Below, piece after piece: positions 28,355-39,098 of a stretch of 64,000 bases of DNA. A program made the position numbers and the translations under genes. The DNA is from Ramlibacter sp. Leaf400 (GTDB lineage Bacteria; Pseudomonadota; Gammaproteobacteria; Burkholderiales; Burkholderiaceae_C): assembly GCF_001424545.1 (NCBI RefSeq), contig NZ_LMQL01000013.1, forward strand, positions 255,907 to 319,906, written 5' to 3'. The notes below the pieces were generated by a model. It made no database searches, was not told the origin of the DNA, and saw only the letters and a program-made list of their open reading frames with translations. The first letter of the stretch is position 1. Every line of letters begins with the position of its first letter.

Positions 28355-29026
28355 TCAGCGGATGATCTGCACTTTGTTCTGGATGGCGCGCACGAGCTTG
28401 GACAGCGCCAGGCACATCAGGAAATAGAGCACTGCGGCCAGCAGGTACGCCTCGATCGGGCGGCCCAGGTTCTTGCCGGCGGTCTCGAAGCCCTTGAGCA
28501 TGTCGTAGGCGCCGATGGCGTAGACCAGCGAGGTGTCCTGGAACAGGATGATGGTCTGCGTGAGGAACACCGGCAGCATGTTGCGGAAGGCCTGGGGCAG
28601 GATGATCAGCTTCATGTTCTGCTGGTACGTCATCCCCAGCGCATAGCCGGCGTTCACCTGGCCGCGCGGGATCGACTGGATGCCCGCGCGCACGATCTCC
28701 GAGAAGTAGGCCGCCTCGAAGGCGATGAAGGTGATCACCGCCGACATCTCGGCGCCGATCGGCCGGCCGATGGCGAACGGGATCAGCAGGAAGAACCACA
28801 GCAGCACCATCACCAGCGGGATGGACCGCATCGTGTTGACGTAGGCCGCCGCGGGGATCTCCAGCGCCGTCTTGCCCGACAGGCGCATCAGCGCCAGCAG
28901 GGTGCCCAGGATGATGCCGCCGATGGTGGCCACCACCGTCAGCCAGATGCTGAAGATGAAGCCCTTGATGACGAAGGGCGCCAGCAGTTCCCAGCTGAAG
29001 AACGAGAGGTCGAGGGTGCCGAGCAT
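28355..29026 (-). CDS. gltK: glutamate/aspartate ABC transporter permease
   Basis: 223 residues, five hydrophobic helices and the HisM-type EAA loop (EAAYFSEIVRAGIQSIPRGQVNAGYALGM). Inner membrane. Starts 1 base after the gltJ stop, followed by gltL. Length typical of GltK. Confidence 0.88.
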   Translation of the reverse strand: MLGTLDLSFFSWELLAPFVIKGFIFSIWLTVVATIGGIILGTLLALMRLSGKTALEIPAAAYVNTMRSIPLVMVLLWFFLLIPFAIGRPIGAEMSAVITFIAFEAAYFSEIVRAGIQSIPRGQVNAGYALGMTYQQNMKLIILPQAFRNMLPVFLTQTIILFQDTSLVYAIGAYDMLKGFETAGKNLGRPIEAYLLAAVLYFLMCLALSKLVRAIQNKVQIIR

Positions 29027-29027
29027 G

Positions 29028-29783
29028 TCAGTGCCCTCCCATGCCGCCGGCGGCCACGAAGCCCGGCACGCGGGTGCGCTTCTCGATGAAGCCCATCACC
29101 CGGTTGATGGCGAAGGCGGAGATCGCATACAGCACGGTGGCCGCGAGGTACATCTCCACCGGCGCCGACGTCTCCTCGCCCGACTGGCGCGCGAAGAAGG
29201 TCAGTTCGGCGATCGACACCGCGAAGGCCACCGAGGAGTTCTTGACGATGTTCATCGACTCGCTGGTGAGCGGCGGGATCACGATGCGCAGCGCCATCGG
29301 CAGCAGCACGTAGCGGTAGGTCTGCCCGGTGTTCAGCCCCAGCGCCAGGCCGGCATAGCGCTGGCCGCGCGGCAGCGCCTGGATGCCGGCGCGCACCTGC
29401 TCGGCCACCCGGGCCGAGGTGAACAGCCCCAGCGCCAGGATCACCAGCACCACCGAAGGCACGTCCTTCATGGCCGGGAAGATGCCCGGGATGACGAAGT
29501 ACCAGAGGAAGATCTGCACCAGCAGCGGGATGTTGCGGAACAGCTCCACCCACGCATTGCCCAGCCGCACCAGCCAGGGACTGTTGGGCAGCGTCCGTAT
29601 GGTGCCGATGACCAGCCCGGCGACGAGCGCCACCACCAGCGCGCACAGCGCGACGAACAGGGTCCAGCCCCAGGCCGTGACGATCCAGTTCAGGTAGGAC
29701 TCGTCACCGCCCCTGCCGAAGCAGCCCACCACGGTCTCGCCGGTGGTGGTTTCCCTGCAGAACACCTGCCAGTTCCAGGCCAT
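29028..29783 (-). CDS. gltJ: glutamate/aspartate ABC transporter permease
   Basis: 251 residues. It carries the GltJ-specific long N-terminal periplasmic loop (WQVFCRETTTGETVVGCF) before the first membrane helices, then the permease EAA loop (RVAEQVRAGIQALPRGQRYAGLALGL). Inner membrane. Separated from gltI by 110 bases that contain a hairpin, which may tune permease expression below that of the binding protein. Confidence 0.9.
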   Translation of the reverse strand: MAWNWQVFCRETTTGETVVGCFGRGGDESYLNWIVTAWGWTLFVALCALVVALVAGLVIGTIRTLPNSPWLVRLGNAWVELFRNIPLLVQIFLWYFVIPGIFPAMKDVPSVVLVILALGLFTSARVAEQVRAGIQALPRGQRYAGLALGLNTGQTYRYVLLPMALRIVIPPLTSESMNIVKNSSVAFAVSIAELTFFARQSGEETSAPVEMYLAATVLYAISAFAINRVMGFIEKRTRVPGFVAAGGMGGH

Positions 29784-29844
29784 GCACTTCTCCTCTTGGT
29801 CTTGGTCTTCTTCGAATCTTCCCGGGCGCCCCCTCCAAAAGCAA

Positions 29845-29872
29845 GACCCCTGCCCAGATCCGGACAGGGGTC
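29845..29872 (-). terminator. attenuator-like hairpin between gltI and gltJ
   Basis: GACCCCTG and CAGGGGTC form a perfect 8-bp stem around a 12-base loop; on the minus strand it is followed by TTGCTTTT, a weak T-run. Such hairpins between binding-protein and permease genes usually give partial termination or protect the upstream mRNA. Confidence 0.6.
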
Positions 29873-29893
29873 CCGCGGAGGATCAGCCGCTGC

Positions 29894-30793
29894 TTACTTC
29901 TTGGCGTAGTCTTCCATCGGCTTGTCGTTGGGCGTGGCCCAGGCCTGCTTGGTGCTCTCCGACAGCGCCAGGCCCACCTTGATGTTCTTAGGCGGGATCG
30001 GCTGCAGGAACCACTTGTCCCACAGCTTGTTCATCTCGCCGCTCTTGACCAGGGAGGCGATGACGTCGTTGCCCAGCTTCTTGAGGCCGGCGTCTTCCTT
30101 GCGGACCATGATGGCGATGGGCTCGACGTTGAGCACTTCGCCGACGATGCGGAAGTCGGCCGGGTTCTTGGCGTTGGCGATGTTGCCGGCCAGGATGGAG
30201 CCGTCCATCACGAAGGCGTCGGCGCGGCCCGACTCCAGCAGCAGGAAGCTGTCGGCGTGGTCCTTGCCGAAGACTTCCTTGAAGTCGACGCCGGCGGCGC
30301 GCTCGTGCTTGCGCAGGTGCTGCACCGAGGTGGTGCCGGTGGTGGTGGCGATCGTCTTGCCATTGAGCTTGGCGATGGTGTCGATGCCGGAGTTGGCCTT
30401 GGTCGCGATCCGCACTTCTTCCACGTAGGTGGTGTTCAGGAAGGAAACGTCCTTCTGGCGGGCGGCGTTGTTGGTGGTGGAGCCGCACTCGATGTCCACG
30501 GTGCCGTTCTGCACCAGCGGGATGCGGTTCTGCGAGGTCACCGGCTGGTACTTCACTTCCAGCTTGCGGCCGGCCTGCTTCTCCAGCTCGGCCAGGATGC
30601 GCTGGCAGACCTCGACGTGGAAGCCGGCGAACTTGCCGTCACCCAGGGTATAGGACAGCGCACCGGAGGACTCGCGCACGCCCATGGTGACCGCGCCGGA
30701 CGACTTGGCCTTGGCGATGGTGTCGTTCGCCTGGGCGAAGGCGGTGCCGGATGCGGCACCGGCGATGGCGGCGGCCAACAGAATCTTCTTCAT
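29894..30793 (-). CDS. gltI: glutamate/aspartate ABC transporter periplasmic binding protein
   Basis: 299 residues with a Sec signal peptide (MKKILLAAAIAGAASGTAFA-QA). SBP_bac_3 fold: GVRESSGALSYTLGDGKFAGFHVE, then VEPIAIMVRKED and LWDKWFLQPIPPKN. The GltI-like wording DIECGSTTNNAARQ suggests Glu/Asp binding. A good AGGAG lies upstream of the ATG. It is 116 bases downstream of aspA, in the same direction, which fits joint use of aspartate. Confidence 0.9.
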   Translation of the reverse strand: MKKILLAAAIAGAASGTAFAQANDTIAKAKSSGAVTMGVRESSGALSYTLGDGKFAGFHVEVCQRILAELEKQAGRKLEVKYQPVTSQNRIPLVQNGTVDIECGSTTNNAARQKDVSFLNTTYVEEVRIATKANSGIDTIAKLNGKTIATTTGTTSVQHLRKHERAAGVDFKEVFGKDHADSFLLLESGRADAFVMDGSILAGNIANAKNPADFRIVGEVLNVEPIAIMVRKEDAGLKKLGNDVIASLVKSGEMNKLWDKWFLQPIPPKNIKVGLALSESTKQAWATPNDKPMEDYAKK

Positions 30794-30909
30794 GCGGGAT
30801 CTCCTGAAAACGTTAGGGTGAGCTGAAAACGAAATTCTAGAGACTCGGCGTTCGGGGAATACCCTGAATATCCATTAGCGCCGGTCCTGATCGGTGGGGA
30901 AAGCAGGCT

Positions 30910-32337
<1,428 letters not shown>

Positions 32338-32461
32338 GAGGCAAGTCCGTTTTTGAGGTGGCGCGAACTTTAGTCAGCCGTCACCGCGGCCGCCAATGCC
32401 GTTTGGGCGCGGCGTTATGCAAAACGTTAATGACCCGCGCGGGAAGCCGCGCGCGAGCCCA

Positions 32462-33394
32462 TCAGGCGGGCGCGGCGTGACCGGCCAGGAAGGCCCAGAG
32501 CGCCTGGGCGTTGCGCTTGGGCGCTTCGCGGCCGGAGGGCTTCTCGCGGTAGGCGCGGATGTCCATCGCCAGCTCCAGCCCGGCCATGCCGGGGGGCGCG
32601 GCGGGCACCAGCCGGCGCGACTTGAGCTCCTTCTTCACCGCGCTGTGCGGCAGGAAGGCGACGCCGTGCCCTTCCAGCGCCATCACCTTCAGGCCCTCGG
32701 CCATGTCGGTCTCGTAGACGCGGTCGAGATGGATGGCGGTGGGCGATTGCTTGAGGATGAGGTCGGTCACCCGCCCCAGGTAGGCGCCGGGCGCGTAGCC
32801 GAGGTAAGGCAGGGGCTGCACCGGGCGGCCCGGCAGCCGGAACATCGGCTCGCCGTCCGCATCCGGCTTGCAGTACGGCGCCAGCACTTCCTGGCCCAGC
32901 GTCACCATCTCGTAGCGCACCGGGTCCAGCTGCAGCGGCTGCGAGGCGTGGTGGTAGGCGATCAAGAGGTCGCAGCCGCCTTCCACCAGGCGCATCACCG
33001 CGTCATGCACGTTCAGTGCGATCAGCCGGCTCTTGATGGGCCCGAAGCCCTCGCGCAGGCTGGACACCCAGGCCGGGAAGAAGGTGAAGGCCAGCGTGTG
33101 CGGCACGGCGAACTCGATCACGTCCTGGCCCGCCGCCGAGTGGCCGCGCAGCATGGCGCGCGTGCTTTGCAGCGCCTGCAGCATCTCCAGCGACTGGGTG
33201 TAGAGCGTCTCGCCGGCCGGCGTGAGCCGGGTCGGGTAGGAGCTGCGGTCCACCAGGTCGGTGCCGGCCCAGGCCTCCAGCGCCTGGATGCGGCGCGAGA
33301 AGGCCGGCTGGGTGACGTGGCGCAGCTGCGCGGAGCGGCTGAAGCTGCGCGTCTCGGCCAGGCTCACGAAATCTTCCAGCCACTTGGTTTCCAT
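32462..33394 (-). CDS. LysR-family transcriptional regulator
   Basis: 310 residues. N-terminal winged HTH (LAETRSFSRSAQLRHVTQPAFSRRIQALEAW, about 12-45) and a C-terminal LysR substrate-binding domain. It lies upstream of aspA on the same strand, not divergent. Regulation of aspA-gltIJKL is a reasonable guess from position only. The 124-base gap to aspA has a short palindrome AACGTT (32424-32429) but no clear T-N11-A site that I can defend. Confidence 0.88.
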   Translation of the reverse strand: METKWLEDFVSLAETRSFSRSAQLRHVTQPAFSRRIQALEAWAGTDLVDRSSYPTRLTPAGETLYTQSLEMLQALQSTRAMLRGHSAAGQDVIEFAVPHTLAFTFFPAWVSSLREGFGPIKSRLIALNVHDAVMRLVEGGCDLLIAYHHASQPLQLDPVRYEMVTLGQEVLAPYCKPDADGEPMFRLPGRPVQPLPYLGYAPGAYLGRVTDLILKQSPTAIHLDRVYETDMAEGLKVMALEGHGVAFLPHSAVKKELKSRRLVPAAPPGMAGLELAMDIRAYREKPSGREAPKRNAQALWAFLAGHAAPA

Positions 33395-33433
33395 AGAAGG
33401 GCGATTGTCGCGGCAGTCCAGAGCAGCGGCCCG

Positions 33434-33895
33434 TCAGGCCGCAAACTCGGTGATGCTGGCGCTGACCTGCCCGCCGTCGATGCGAAGTTCCCCGGCGGAG
33501 ATCGGCAGCTTGAAGCGGCGCGGCCCCGCGCTGCCCGGATTGACGAACAGCACGCCGTCGCGCTCCTGCACCAGCGGCTTGTGCGAGTGGCCCGTCACCA
33601 CCACGCGCGCCGCGCGCGCCCTGGCATGCCGCGGCAGGTGCGAGAGGTCGTGCACCAGGAAGATGGCGACGCCTTCCACGGCGAGCAGCTCGGTTTCGTC
33701 GAGCCGATCGGCCCACGGGCCCCAGTCGTTGTTGCCGCGCACCGCGGTCACCGGCGCGATCTGCGCCAGCTGCTGCAGGATCTCGCCTTCGAGGATGTCG
33801 CCGGCGTGCAGGATCAGGTCGCTGCCGCGCAGGTAGTCCAGCACCGACTGGCGAACCAGGCCGTGCGTATCGGAGATCAGGCCCACGCGCTTCAT
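33434..33895 (-). CDS. metallophosphoesterase, YfcE/MJ0936 type
   Basis: 153 residues from ATG 33895 (MKRVGLISDTHG). Metal ligands of the calcineurin-like fold are visible: SDTHG, HAGDI, VRGNND, HDLSH and VTGHSHKP. The short length matches the YfcE/MJ0936 phosphodiesterase subfamily. Substrate unknown. It is 38 bases downstream of umuC on the same strand. Confidence 0.88.
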   Translation of the reverse strand: MKRVGLISDTHGLVRQSVLDYLRGSDLILHAGDILEGEILQQLAQIAPVTAVRGNNDWGPWADRLDETELLAVEGVAIFLVHDLSHLPRHARARAARVVVTGHSHKPLVQERDGVLFVNPGSAGPRRFKLPISAGELRIDGGQVSASITEFAA

Positions 33896-33933
33896 CGCCC
33901 GCGATTGTGCGGCAGTGCAGCGGCGCGCAAGCC

Positions 33934-35235
33934 TCAGGCGGCCACCGGCAGGTGCGCCCAGTCGGTCGTGTACTGGGGCGTGCGCCACTGCTGCTTCATG
34001 GTCCAGCTCCTGCGGTCGCCGCCCAGGCCGGCGCTGGCCGGGTGCAGGGTGCCGCGGCCGTAGCGGTCGTTGATGCGGTCCATCGCCGCGGCCAGCCGGC
34101 CGGTGCGCGGATCGGCTTCGGCCTCCAGCGAGAGTTCGCCCTGCTGCACGCGCGCGTCCTGCAGGTCCATCAGGATCACGCCGGCCTTGTGGATGCGGTA
34201 GCCGGGCCGGAAGACTTCGTTCAGCCCGCGCAGGGCCGCCTGCACGATGGGCGCGGTGTCCGCGGTCGGGCGCCGCAGCGGCAGGGTGGCCGAGCGCGAG
34301 TACTGCCGCTCCCCCTTGCGGAAGGGATTGGTGTGGATGAAGGTCAGCACCTGCGAGGCGTGGCTGCCGTCCTCGCGCAGCTTGTACGCGGCGCGGCTGG
34401 CGTACTCGCTCACCGCCTCCACCAGTGGCGCCAGCGTGCCCACCGCATCGCCGAAGGCGCGCGTGCAGGACACCTCCTTGCGGGGCGCCGGGGCGTCCTC
34501 GAAACCGATGCAGGGCTGGCCCTGCAACTCGCGCACCGTGCGCTCGACCACCACGCTCCAGCGGCGGCGCACCGCGGCCGGGTCCAGCCGCACCAGGTCC
34601 AGCACGGTGTCCACGCCGTCCGCCTGCAGCTGCGCCGACAGCCGCGGCCCGATGCCCCATACCTCTCGCACGGCGGTCGCGGCCAGGAGCGCATCGAGGT
34701 CGGACGCCGGCAGCAAGGCGAGATCGCAGACCTCGGCCAGCTCCGGCGGGTAGGGCTCGCCCGGCCGGCGCATCGCTTCCTTGGCGATGTGGTTGGCCAG
34801 CTTGGCCAGCGTCTTGGTGCGCGCGATGCCGATGCCGCAGGGGATGCCGATCCACTGCTCGCAGCGGTGCCGCATCGCGTGGGCGCGGGCCACCCGGTCG
34901 CCCCCGACGCCGGCCAGGTCCACGAAGCATTCGTCGATGGAATAGACCTCCTGCCCCGGGCCGAGCCGCGCGGCGATCGCCATCAGGCGGTCGCTCATGT
35001 CGCCGTACAGCGTGAAGTTGGCCGACAGGGCCACCACGCCCGCGTCGGGCAAGCGCGCGCGGATCAGGTGCCAGGGCTCGGCCATCGCGATGCCCAGCGC
35101 CTTGGCCTCGTTGCTGCGCGCGATCGCGCAGCCGTCGTTGTTGGACAGGACGATCACCGGCCGCCCGCGCAGGCTGGGGCGGAACACCCGCTCGCAGCTC
35201 ACGTAGAAGTTGTGGCCGTCGACCAGCGCGTACAT
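33934..35235 (-). CDS. umuC: error-prone DNA polymerase V catalytic subunit UmuC
   Basis: 433 residues, Y-family translesion polymerase. Catalytic acidic residues appear in LVDGHNFYVSCERVF (Asp7) and YSIDECFVDL (near 100). UmuC-type C-terminal little-finger and DUF4113 regions follow (GVILMDLQDARVQQGELS, MDRINDRYGRGTLHPAS). Starts 17 bases after the umuD stop; the pair forms the SOS-regulated umuDC operon. Confidence 0.94.
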   Translation of the reverse strand: MYALVDGHNFYVSCERVFRPSLRGRPVIVLSNNDGCAIARSNEAKALGIAMAEPWHLIRARLPDAGVVALSANFTLYGDMSDRLMAIAARLGPGQEVYSIDECFVDLAGVGGDRVARAHAMRHRCEQWIGIPCGIGIARTKTLAKLANHIAKEAMRRPGEPYPPELAEVCDLALLPASDLDALLAATAVREVWGIGPRLSAQLQADGVDTVLDLVRLDPAAVRRRWSVVVERTVRELQGQPCIGFEDAPAPRKEVSCTRAFGDAVGTLAPLVEAVSEYASRAAYKLREDGSHASQVLTFIHTNPFRKGERQYSRSATLPLRRPTADTAPIVQAALRGLNEVFRPGYRIHKAGVILMDLQDARVQQGELSLEAEADPRTGRLAAAMDRINDRYGRGTLHPASAGLGGDRRSWTMKQQWRTPQYTTDWAHLPVAA

Positions 35236-35252
35236 CCGCGGTTCCCAGGCGG

Positions 35253-35693
35253 TCAGCGGAAGCGCTTGATGGTGCTGGTGACCACGCCCACCACGGTCAG
35301 GCGCGAGCCCTCGCCTTCGAAGGTGATGTCCGGGAAGGTCGGATCGGCCGCCTGCAGCTTCACGCGGCCGTTGCGCCGGAACAGGTACTTCACGGTGAAG
35401 TCGTTGTCGACCTCGGCGACCACGATGTCGCCGTGCCGGGGCGCCAGCGCGCGGTTGACCACCAGGATGTCGCCGTCGGCGATGCCCGCCCCCAGCATGG
35501 ACGTGCCGCGCACCCGCCAGAAGAAGGTGGCGGTGGGATGGGTGATCAGCAGGTCGTTGAGGTCGTGCCGCTTGGCGGCGAAGTCGTCGGCCGGCGATGG
35601 AAAGCCGGCGCGCACGGTGCCGGGCACCAGCGGCAGGGGAAGCGGCGGGCCCGCAACGAAAGGCCAGGGGGCGTGAGCGCTACTACTGTTCAC
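35253..35693 (-). CDS. umuD: UmuD translesion polymerase V autoproteolytic subunit
   Basis: 146 residues from GTG 35693. LexA/S24-type self-cleaving protein: cleavage at Ala29-Gly30 (RAGFPSPA), nucleophile Ser65 (RGTSMLG), general base Lys102 (FTVKYLF). RecA-stimulated cleavage gives UmuD', which binds UmuC. The cleavage pair is Ala-Gly as in LexA, not the Cys-Gly of E. coli UmuD. The 29 residues before the cut are close to the E. coli arm. A LexA box overlaps the start codon, so initiation may be leaderless or further in. Confidence 0.92.
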   Translation of the reverse strand: MNSSSAHAPWPFVAGPPLPLPLVPGTVRAGFPSPADDFAAKRHDLNDLLITHPTATFFWRVRGTSMLGAGIADGDILVVNRALAPRHGDIVVAEVDNDFTVKYLFRRNGRVKLQAADPTFPDITFEGEGSRLTVVGVVTSTIKRFR

Positions 35694-35703
35694 GCATCCA
35701 GTG
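35684..35703. promoter_or_regulatory. LexA (SOS) box of umuDC
   Basis: TACTGTTCACGCATCCAGTG: matches the CTG-N10-CAG LexA consensus exactly, with the outer TA also kept on one side. It overlaps the assumed GTG start of umuD. LexA repression with RecA-dependent induction is therefore expected. Confidence 0.8.
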
Positions 35704-35751
35704 TACTGGCGGAAGTCAGGCCGGACAAGGGCTGCCGCGCAGCCGACCCGG

Positions 35752-36693
35752 CTATCCCAGGGTCGCCGGGTCGAGGTTGGCGCCGCAGACGATGAGCGCC
35801 ACCGTCTCGTCCTTCGCCGGCCGGTACAGCCCGGACTGCAGCGCCGCGAGCGGCAGCGCGGCCGCCGGCTCCACCGCCAGCTTCATTTCCTTCCACAGCC
35901 CCAGCTGGGCCTGGCGGATCGCGTCGTCGGGCAGCAGCAGGGCCTGCGGCACGAAGCGTTGCGTGATCGCCCAGGACAGCGCACCGATGCGTTTGGCGCC
36001 CAGCGAATCCGCAGCGATGCCGCTGACCGCGACGTCCACCGGCGCCCCCGCTTCGCGGGCGCGGTAAAGGGTGGGCGCAAGTTCCGGCTCCAGCGCCACC
36101 ACGCGGCTGCGCTGCTCGAACCAGGCGGCGACCCCGCCGATCAGCCCGCCACCGCCGACGCTCACCAGCACCGCGTCGGGCACGGCGCCGCCCTGCTCCT
36201 CGATCTCGCAGGCCAGGGTGCCGGCGCCGGTGACCACCTCGGGCTGGTCGTAGGCATGGGTGAGCAGCGCGCCGGTCTGCTGCTGGCGCGCCAGGCAGGC
36301 CTCCAGGGCTTCGGCGTACACCGAGCCGGTCACCACCACCTGCGCGCCCAGTTCGCGCAGCCTGGCCTGCTTGGCCGGGCTGCTGACGGTGGGGACGAAA
36401 ACCTCGCAGTGGACGCCGAGTTCGCGCGCCGCGGCCGCGGTGGCGATCCCGGCATTGCCGCCCGAGGCCACGATCACGCCGCTCTCGGGAATCGGGTTGG
36501 ACAGCAGCCGGTACAGCATGCCGCGCGCCTTGAAGCTGCCGCCCGTCTGCAGGTGCTCGAGCTTGAGCCAGACCTCGCGGCAGTCGACGCCCAGCGCGCT
36601 GCCGGGCAGCTTCCACAGGGGCGTGCGGCGGATGAAATGGGGAAAGCGCTCGCGGAACACCTCCGCGGCGCGGGCGATGTCGCCCCGGTTCAA
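35752..36693 (-). CDS. PLP-dependent threonine/serine dehydratase-like enzyme
   Basis: 313 residues of the tryptophan-synthase-beta fold II. The PLP lysine is in GGSFKARGM, the phosphate loop [11 protein letters not shown], and the substrate loop [11 protein letters not shown]. It lacks a C-terminal ACT regulatory domain, so it resembles catabolic or serine racemase-like dehydratases. I start at TTG 36693, which overlaps the ispH stop (TTGA); no ATG lies nearby in frame. Exact substrate uncertain (Thr, Ser or a hydroxy-aspartate). Confidence 0.82.
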   Translation of the reverse strand: MNRGDIARAAEVFRERFPHFIRRTPLWKLPGSALGVDCREVWLKLEHLQTGGSFKARGMLYRLLSNPIPESGVIVASGGNAGIATAAAARELGVHCEVFVPTVSSPAKQARLRELGAQVVVTGSVYAEALEACLARQQQTGALLTHAYDQPEVVTGAGTLACEIEEQGGAVPDAVLVSVGGGGLIGGVAAWFEQRSRVVALEPELAPTLYRAREAGAPVDVAVSGIAADSLGAKRIGALSWAITQRFVPQALLLPDDAIRQAQLGLWKEMKLAVEPAAALPLAALQSGLYRPAKDETVALIVCGANLDPATLG

Positions 36694-37628
36694 AGCTTCA
36701 GTCCCTTGGGCAGCGGGAACTTCATGGTCTCCTGCACGCCGTCCATCTTCTGCACCGCGACGGCGCCCAGGGACTTGACGCGGTCGACGACCTGCTCGAC
36801 CAGCAGCTCGGGGGCCGAAGCGCCGGCCGTGAGGCCCACGCGCGTGGCGCCTTCCAGCCACTGCGGCTGGAGTTCGTCGGCGTTGTCGACCATGTAAGCA
36901 GGCACGCCCAGCTTGCGCGCCAGCTCCGCCAGCCGGTTGCTGTTGCTGCTGGTGGGGCTGCCCACCACGATCACCACGTCCACCTGGCGCGACAGCACCT
37001 TCACCGCGTCCTGGCGGTTCTGGGTGGCGTAGCAGATGTCCTGCTGCTTGGGTTCCTGGATCTTGGGGAAGCGCCGGCGCACCGCTTCCTTGATCTCGGC
37101 GGCATCGTCCACCGACAGCGTGGTCTGCGTCACGACGGCCAGCTTGTCGGTCTGCCCGGGCTGCACCATCGCCACGTCGGCCACGTCCTCGACCAGGTGG
37201 ATGCCGTGGTCCAGCTGGCCCATCGTGCCTTCCACCTCGGGGTGGCCCTTGTGGCCGATCATGATGAACTCGAAGCCCTCGCGCGCGAGCTTGGCCACTT
37301 CCACGTGCACCTTGGTCACCAGCGGGCAGGTGGCGTCGAACACGTCGAAGCCGCGCTGCCGCGCCTCCTCCTGCACCGCCTTGCTCACGCCGTGGGCGGA
37401 GAACACCAGGGTGGACCCCGGCGGCACCTCGGCCAGGTCCTCGATGAAGATGGCGCCCTTGGCCTTGAGGTCGTTTACCACGTACGTGTTGTGCACGATC
37501 TCGTGGCGCACGTAGATGGGCGCGCCGAACTTGGCCAGCGCCCGCTCGACGATCTCGATGGCGCGGTCCACGCCGGCGCAAAAGCCGCGCGGCTCGGCCA
37601 GGACGATCTGCTTGGTCGATTCGCTCAC
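36690..37628 (-). CDS. ispH: 4-hydroxy-3-methylbut-2-enyl diphosphate reductase
   Basis: Last step of the MEP isoprenoid pathway, a 4Fe-4S enzyme giving IPP and DMAPP. 312 residues from GTG 37628. The three cluster cysteines are in [22 protein letters not shown] and [12 protein letters not shown]; active-site [22 protein letters not shown] and [10 protein letters not shown] are intact. Overlaps fkpB (GTGA) and the dehydratase gene, so the three are coupled; fkpB-ispH is a conserved pair. Confidence 0.96.
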   Translation of the reverse strand: MSESTKQIVLAEPRGFCAGVDRAIEIVERALAKFGAPIYVRHEIVHNTYVVNDLKAKGAIFIEDLAEVPPGSTLVFSAHGVSKAVQEEARQRGFDVFDATCPLVTKVHVEVAKLAREGFEFIMIGHKGHPEVEGTMGQLDHGIHLVEDVADVAMVQPGQTDKLAVVTQTTLSVDDAAEIKEAVRRRFPKIQEPKQQDICYATQNRQDAVKVLSRQVDVVIVVGSPTSSNSNRLAELARKLGVPAYMVDNADELQPQWLEGATRVGLTAGASAPELLVEQVVDRVKSLGAVAVQKMDGVQETMKFPLPKGLKL

Positions 37629-38101
37629 AGCACTCCGATCAACTGGACCTCGAAGGTCACGGGCTGGCCCGCCAGGGGGTGGTTGAAGTCGAACAGCACT
37701 GCGTCGGCCACGCCGTCGCCATCGCCGTCGTGGCCCACCTGCTGCACCGCGCCGGCGTAGCTGCCCATGCCGTCGGGCGTGGGGAACTGCACCACGTCGC
37801 CGACGTGGTACCGCTCGTCCGGGTCGCCCAGCTCGCGCAGCAACTTGCGCGCGACCCACTGGACCATCTCCGGGTTGCGGTCGCCGAAAGCTTCGCCGGC
37901 CGGGATCTGGAAGGTCGCGCGGGCGCCCTCCTCCAACCCGAGGAGACGCTGCTCGACGGCCGGCGAGAGTTCGCCGGTGCCCAGTGTCAAAGTCGCGGGC
38001 TTGTCCTGGAAGGTGTTGATGATGTCGCCGCCGGGCCCGGCCAGGCGGTAGTGCAAGGTCAGGAAGGAGCCCGGCTGAACGCGGGGCGGAGAGGAAGACA
38101 T
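37625..38101 (-). CDS. fkpB: FKBP-type peptidyl-prolyl isomerase FkpB/SlpA
   Basis: 158 residues, SlyD/SlpA-like FKBP with an inserted IF domain. Motifs: LTLHYRL at the N-terminus, [34 protein letters not shown], and [17 protein letters not shown] at the end. Starts at ATG 38099-38101 ([11 protein letters not shown]). The start codon shares two bases with that of the divergent radC, so each promoter must lie inside the other gene's 5' coding region. Confidence 0.92.
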   Translation of the reverse strand: MSSSPPRVQPGSFLTLHYRLAGPGGDIINTFQDKPATLTLGTGELSPAVEQRLLGLEEGARATFQIPAGEAFGDRNPEMVQWVARKLLRELGDPDERYHVGDVVQFPTPDGMGSYAGAVQQVGHDGDGDGVADAVLFDFNHPLAGQPVTFEVQLIGVL

Positions 38102-38858
38102 GAGTTCGGTAGCCAAGGGGCAGGATTTTAGGGCGGCGGCCCCGCCCCGGCCGCCGCAAGGGCCGAGGGCCGGCTCAGCCGGCACCCTGCTGGGGCTGCC
38201 CCTGGATGCCCGGCCGCGTGAAAAGCTGCTCACCCGCGGCCCCGCCGCCCTGTCCGACACCGAGCTGCTGGCCCTGCTGCTGCGCACCGGCATGGCCGGC
38301 AAGGGCGTGTTCGCGCTGGCCCAGGAGCTGGTCGACGGCTTCGGCGGCCTCGCCGGCCTGCTGCACGCGGGTGCCGAAGAGCTCAAGCGCATCAAGGGCC
38401 TGGGCGGCCCGGCCAAGCGCGCCGAGCTGCTGGCCGTGCTGGAACTGGCCCGCCGTGCCATGGCCCAGCAGTTGCGCTCGCGCGAGGTGTTCAGCTCGCC
38501 CGATGCGGTCATGCACTACGTGCAGCTGCACCTGGCGCGGCAGGCGCACGAGCTGTTCGCCGTCATGTTCCTGGACGCGCAGAACCGGCTGATCCAGATG
38601 GAGGTGATGTTCCGCGGCACCCTCACGCAGACGTCGGTCTACCCGCGCGAGGTGGTGGTGCGCGCGCTCAAGCTGGAGGCCGCCTCGGTGGTCCTGGCGC
38701 ACAACCACCCCAGCGGAACGGTGCAGCCCTCGCGCGCCGACGAGGCGCTGACGCAGACCCTGAAATCGGCGCTGGGGCTGGTGGACGTGCGGGTCCTGGA
38801 CCACGTCATCGTGGCGCCGGGAGAGGCGCTGTCGATGGCGCAGCGGGGGCTGCTGTGA
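38100..38858 (+). CDS. radC: RadC/YicR-family JAB-domain protein
   Basis: 252 residues. Helix-hairpin-helix region ([20 protein letters not shown]) followed by a JAB1/MPN-like domain with the metal motif [20 protein letters not shown] repair role is traditional but weakly supported. The only ATG before the conserved [25 protein letters not shown] block is 38100, which makes an unusual ~35-residue Ala/Pro/Gly-rich leader; a downstream CTG start is possible. Confidence 0.9.
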   Translation: MSSVAKGQDFRAAAPPRPPQGPRAGSAGTLLGLPLDARPREKLLTRGPAALSDTELLALLLRTGMAGKGVFALAQELVDGFGGLAGLLHAGAEELKRIKGLGGPAKRAELLAVLELARRAMAQQLRSREVFSSPDAVMHYVQLHLARQAHELFAVMFLDAQNRLIQMEVMFRGTLTQTSVYPREVVVRALKLEAASVVLAHNHPSGTVQPSRADEALTQTLKSALGLVDVRVLDHVIVAPGEALSMAQRGLL

Positions 38859-38883
38859 GCGGCGGCCAGTGGCCGGTCGCCGG

Positions 38884-39096
38884 CTAGACGCGCACTTCGA
38901 TGAACTCACCGAAGGAATGAGGCTCCGGGATCGGCAGGCCACCTTCCTTCATGTCCTCGAGATGAAATTCGAGGGCTTCGTGGATCAGCCTCGTCACTTC
39001 CTCGCGGGTCTCGGCCGTTGCCACGCAGCCCGGGAGGTCCGGCACGTAGGCGCCGAAGCTCGATGGGCCCTGCTCAATGACGACGAGATACTGCAT
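38884..39096 (-). CDS. hicB: HicB-family antitoxin-like protein (apparently orphan)
   Basis: 70 residues with the HicB RNase-H-like core: YLVVIEQGPSSFGAYVPDLPGCVATAETREEVTRLIHEALEFHLE. The C-terminal DNA-binding (HTH/RHH) extension of full HicB antitoxins is absent. GGAGGT lies 5 bases upstream of the ATG. No intact hicA is next to it, only a short stretch upstream that looks like the end of one. It may be a solitary regulator or relic. Confidence 0.8.
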   Translation of the reverse strand: MQYLVVIEQGPSSFGAYVPDLPGCVATAETREEVTRLIHEALEFHLEDMKEGGLPIPEPHSFGEFIEVRV

Positions 39097-39098
39097 CG

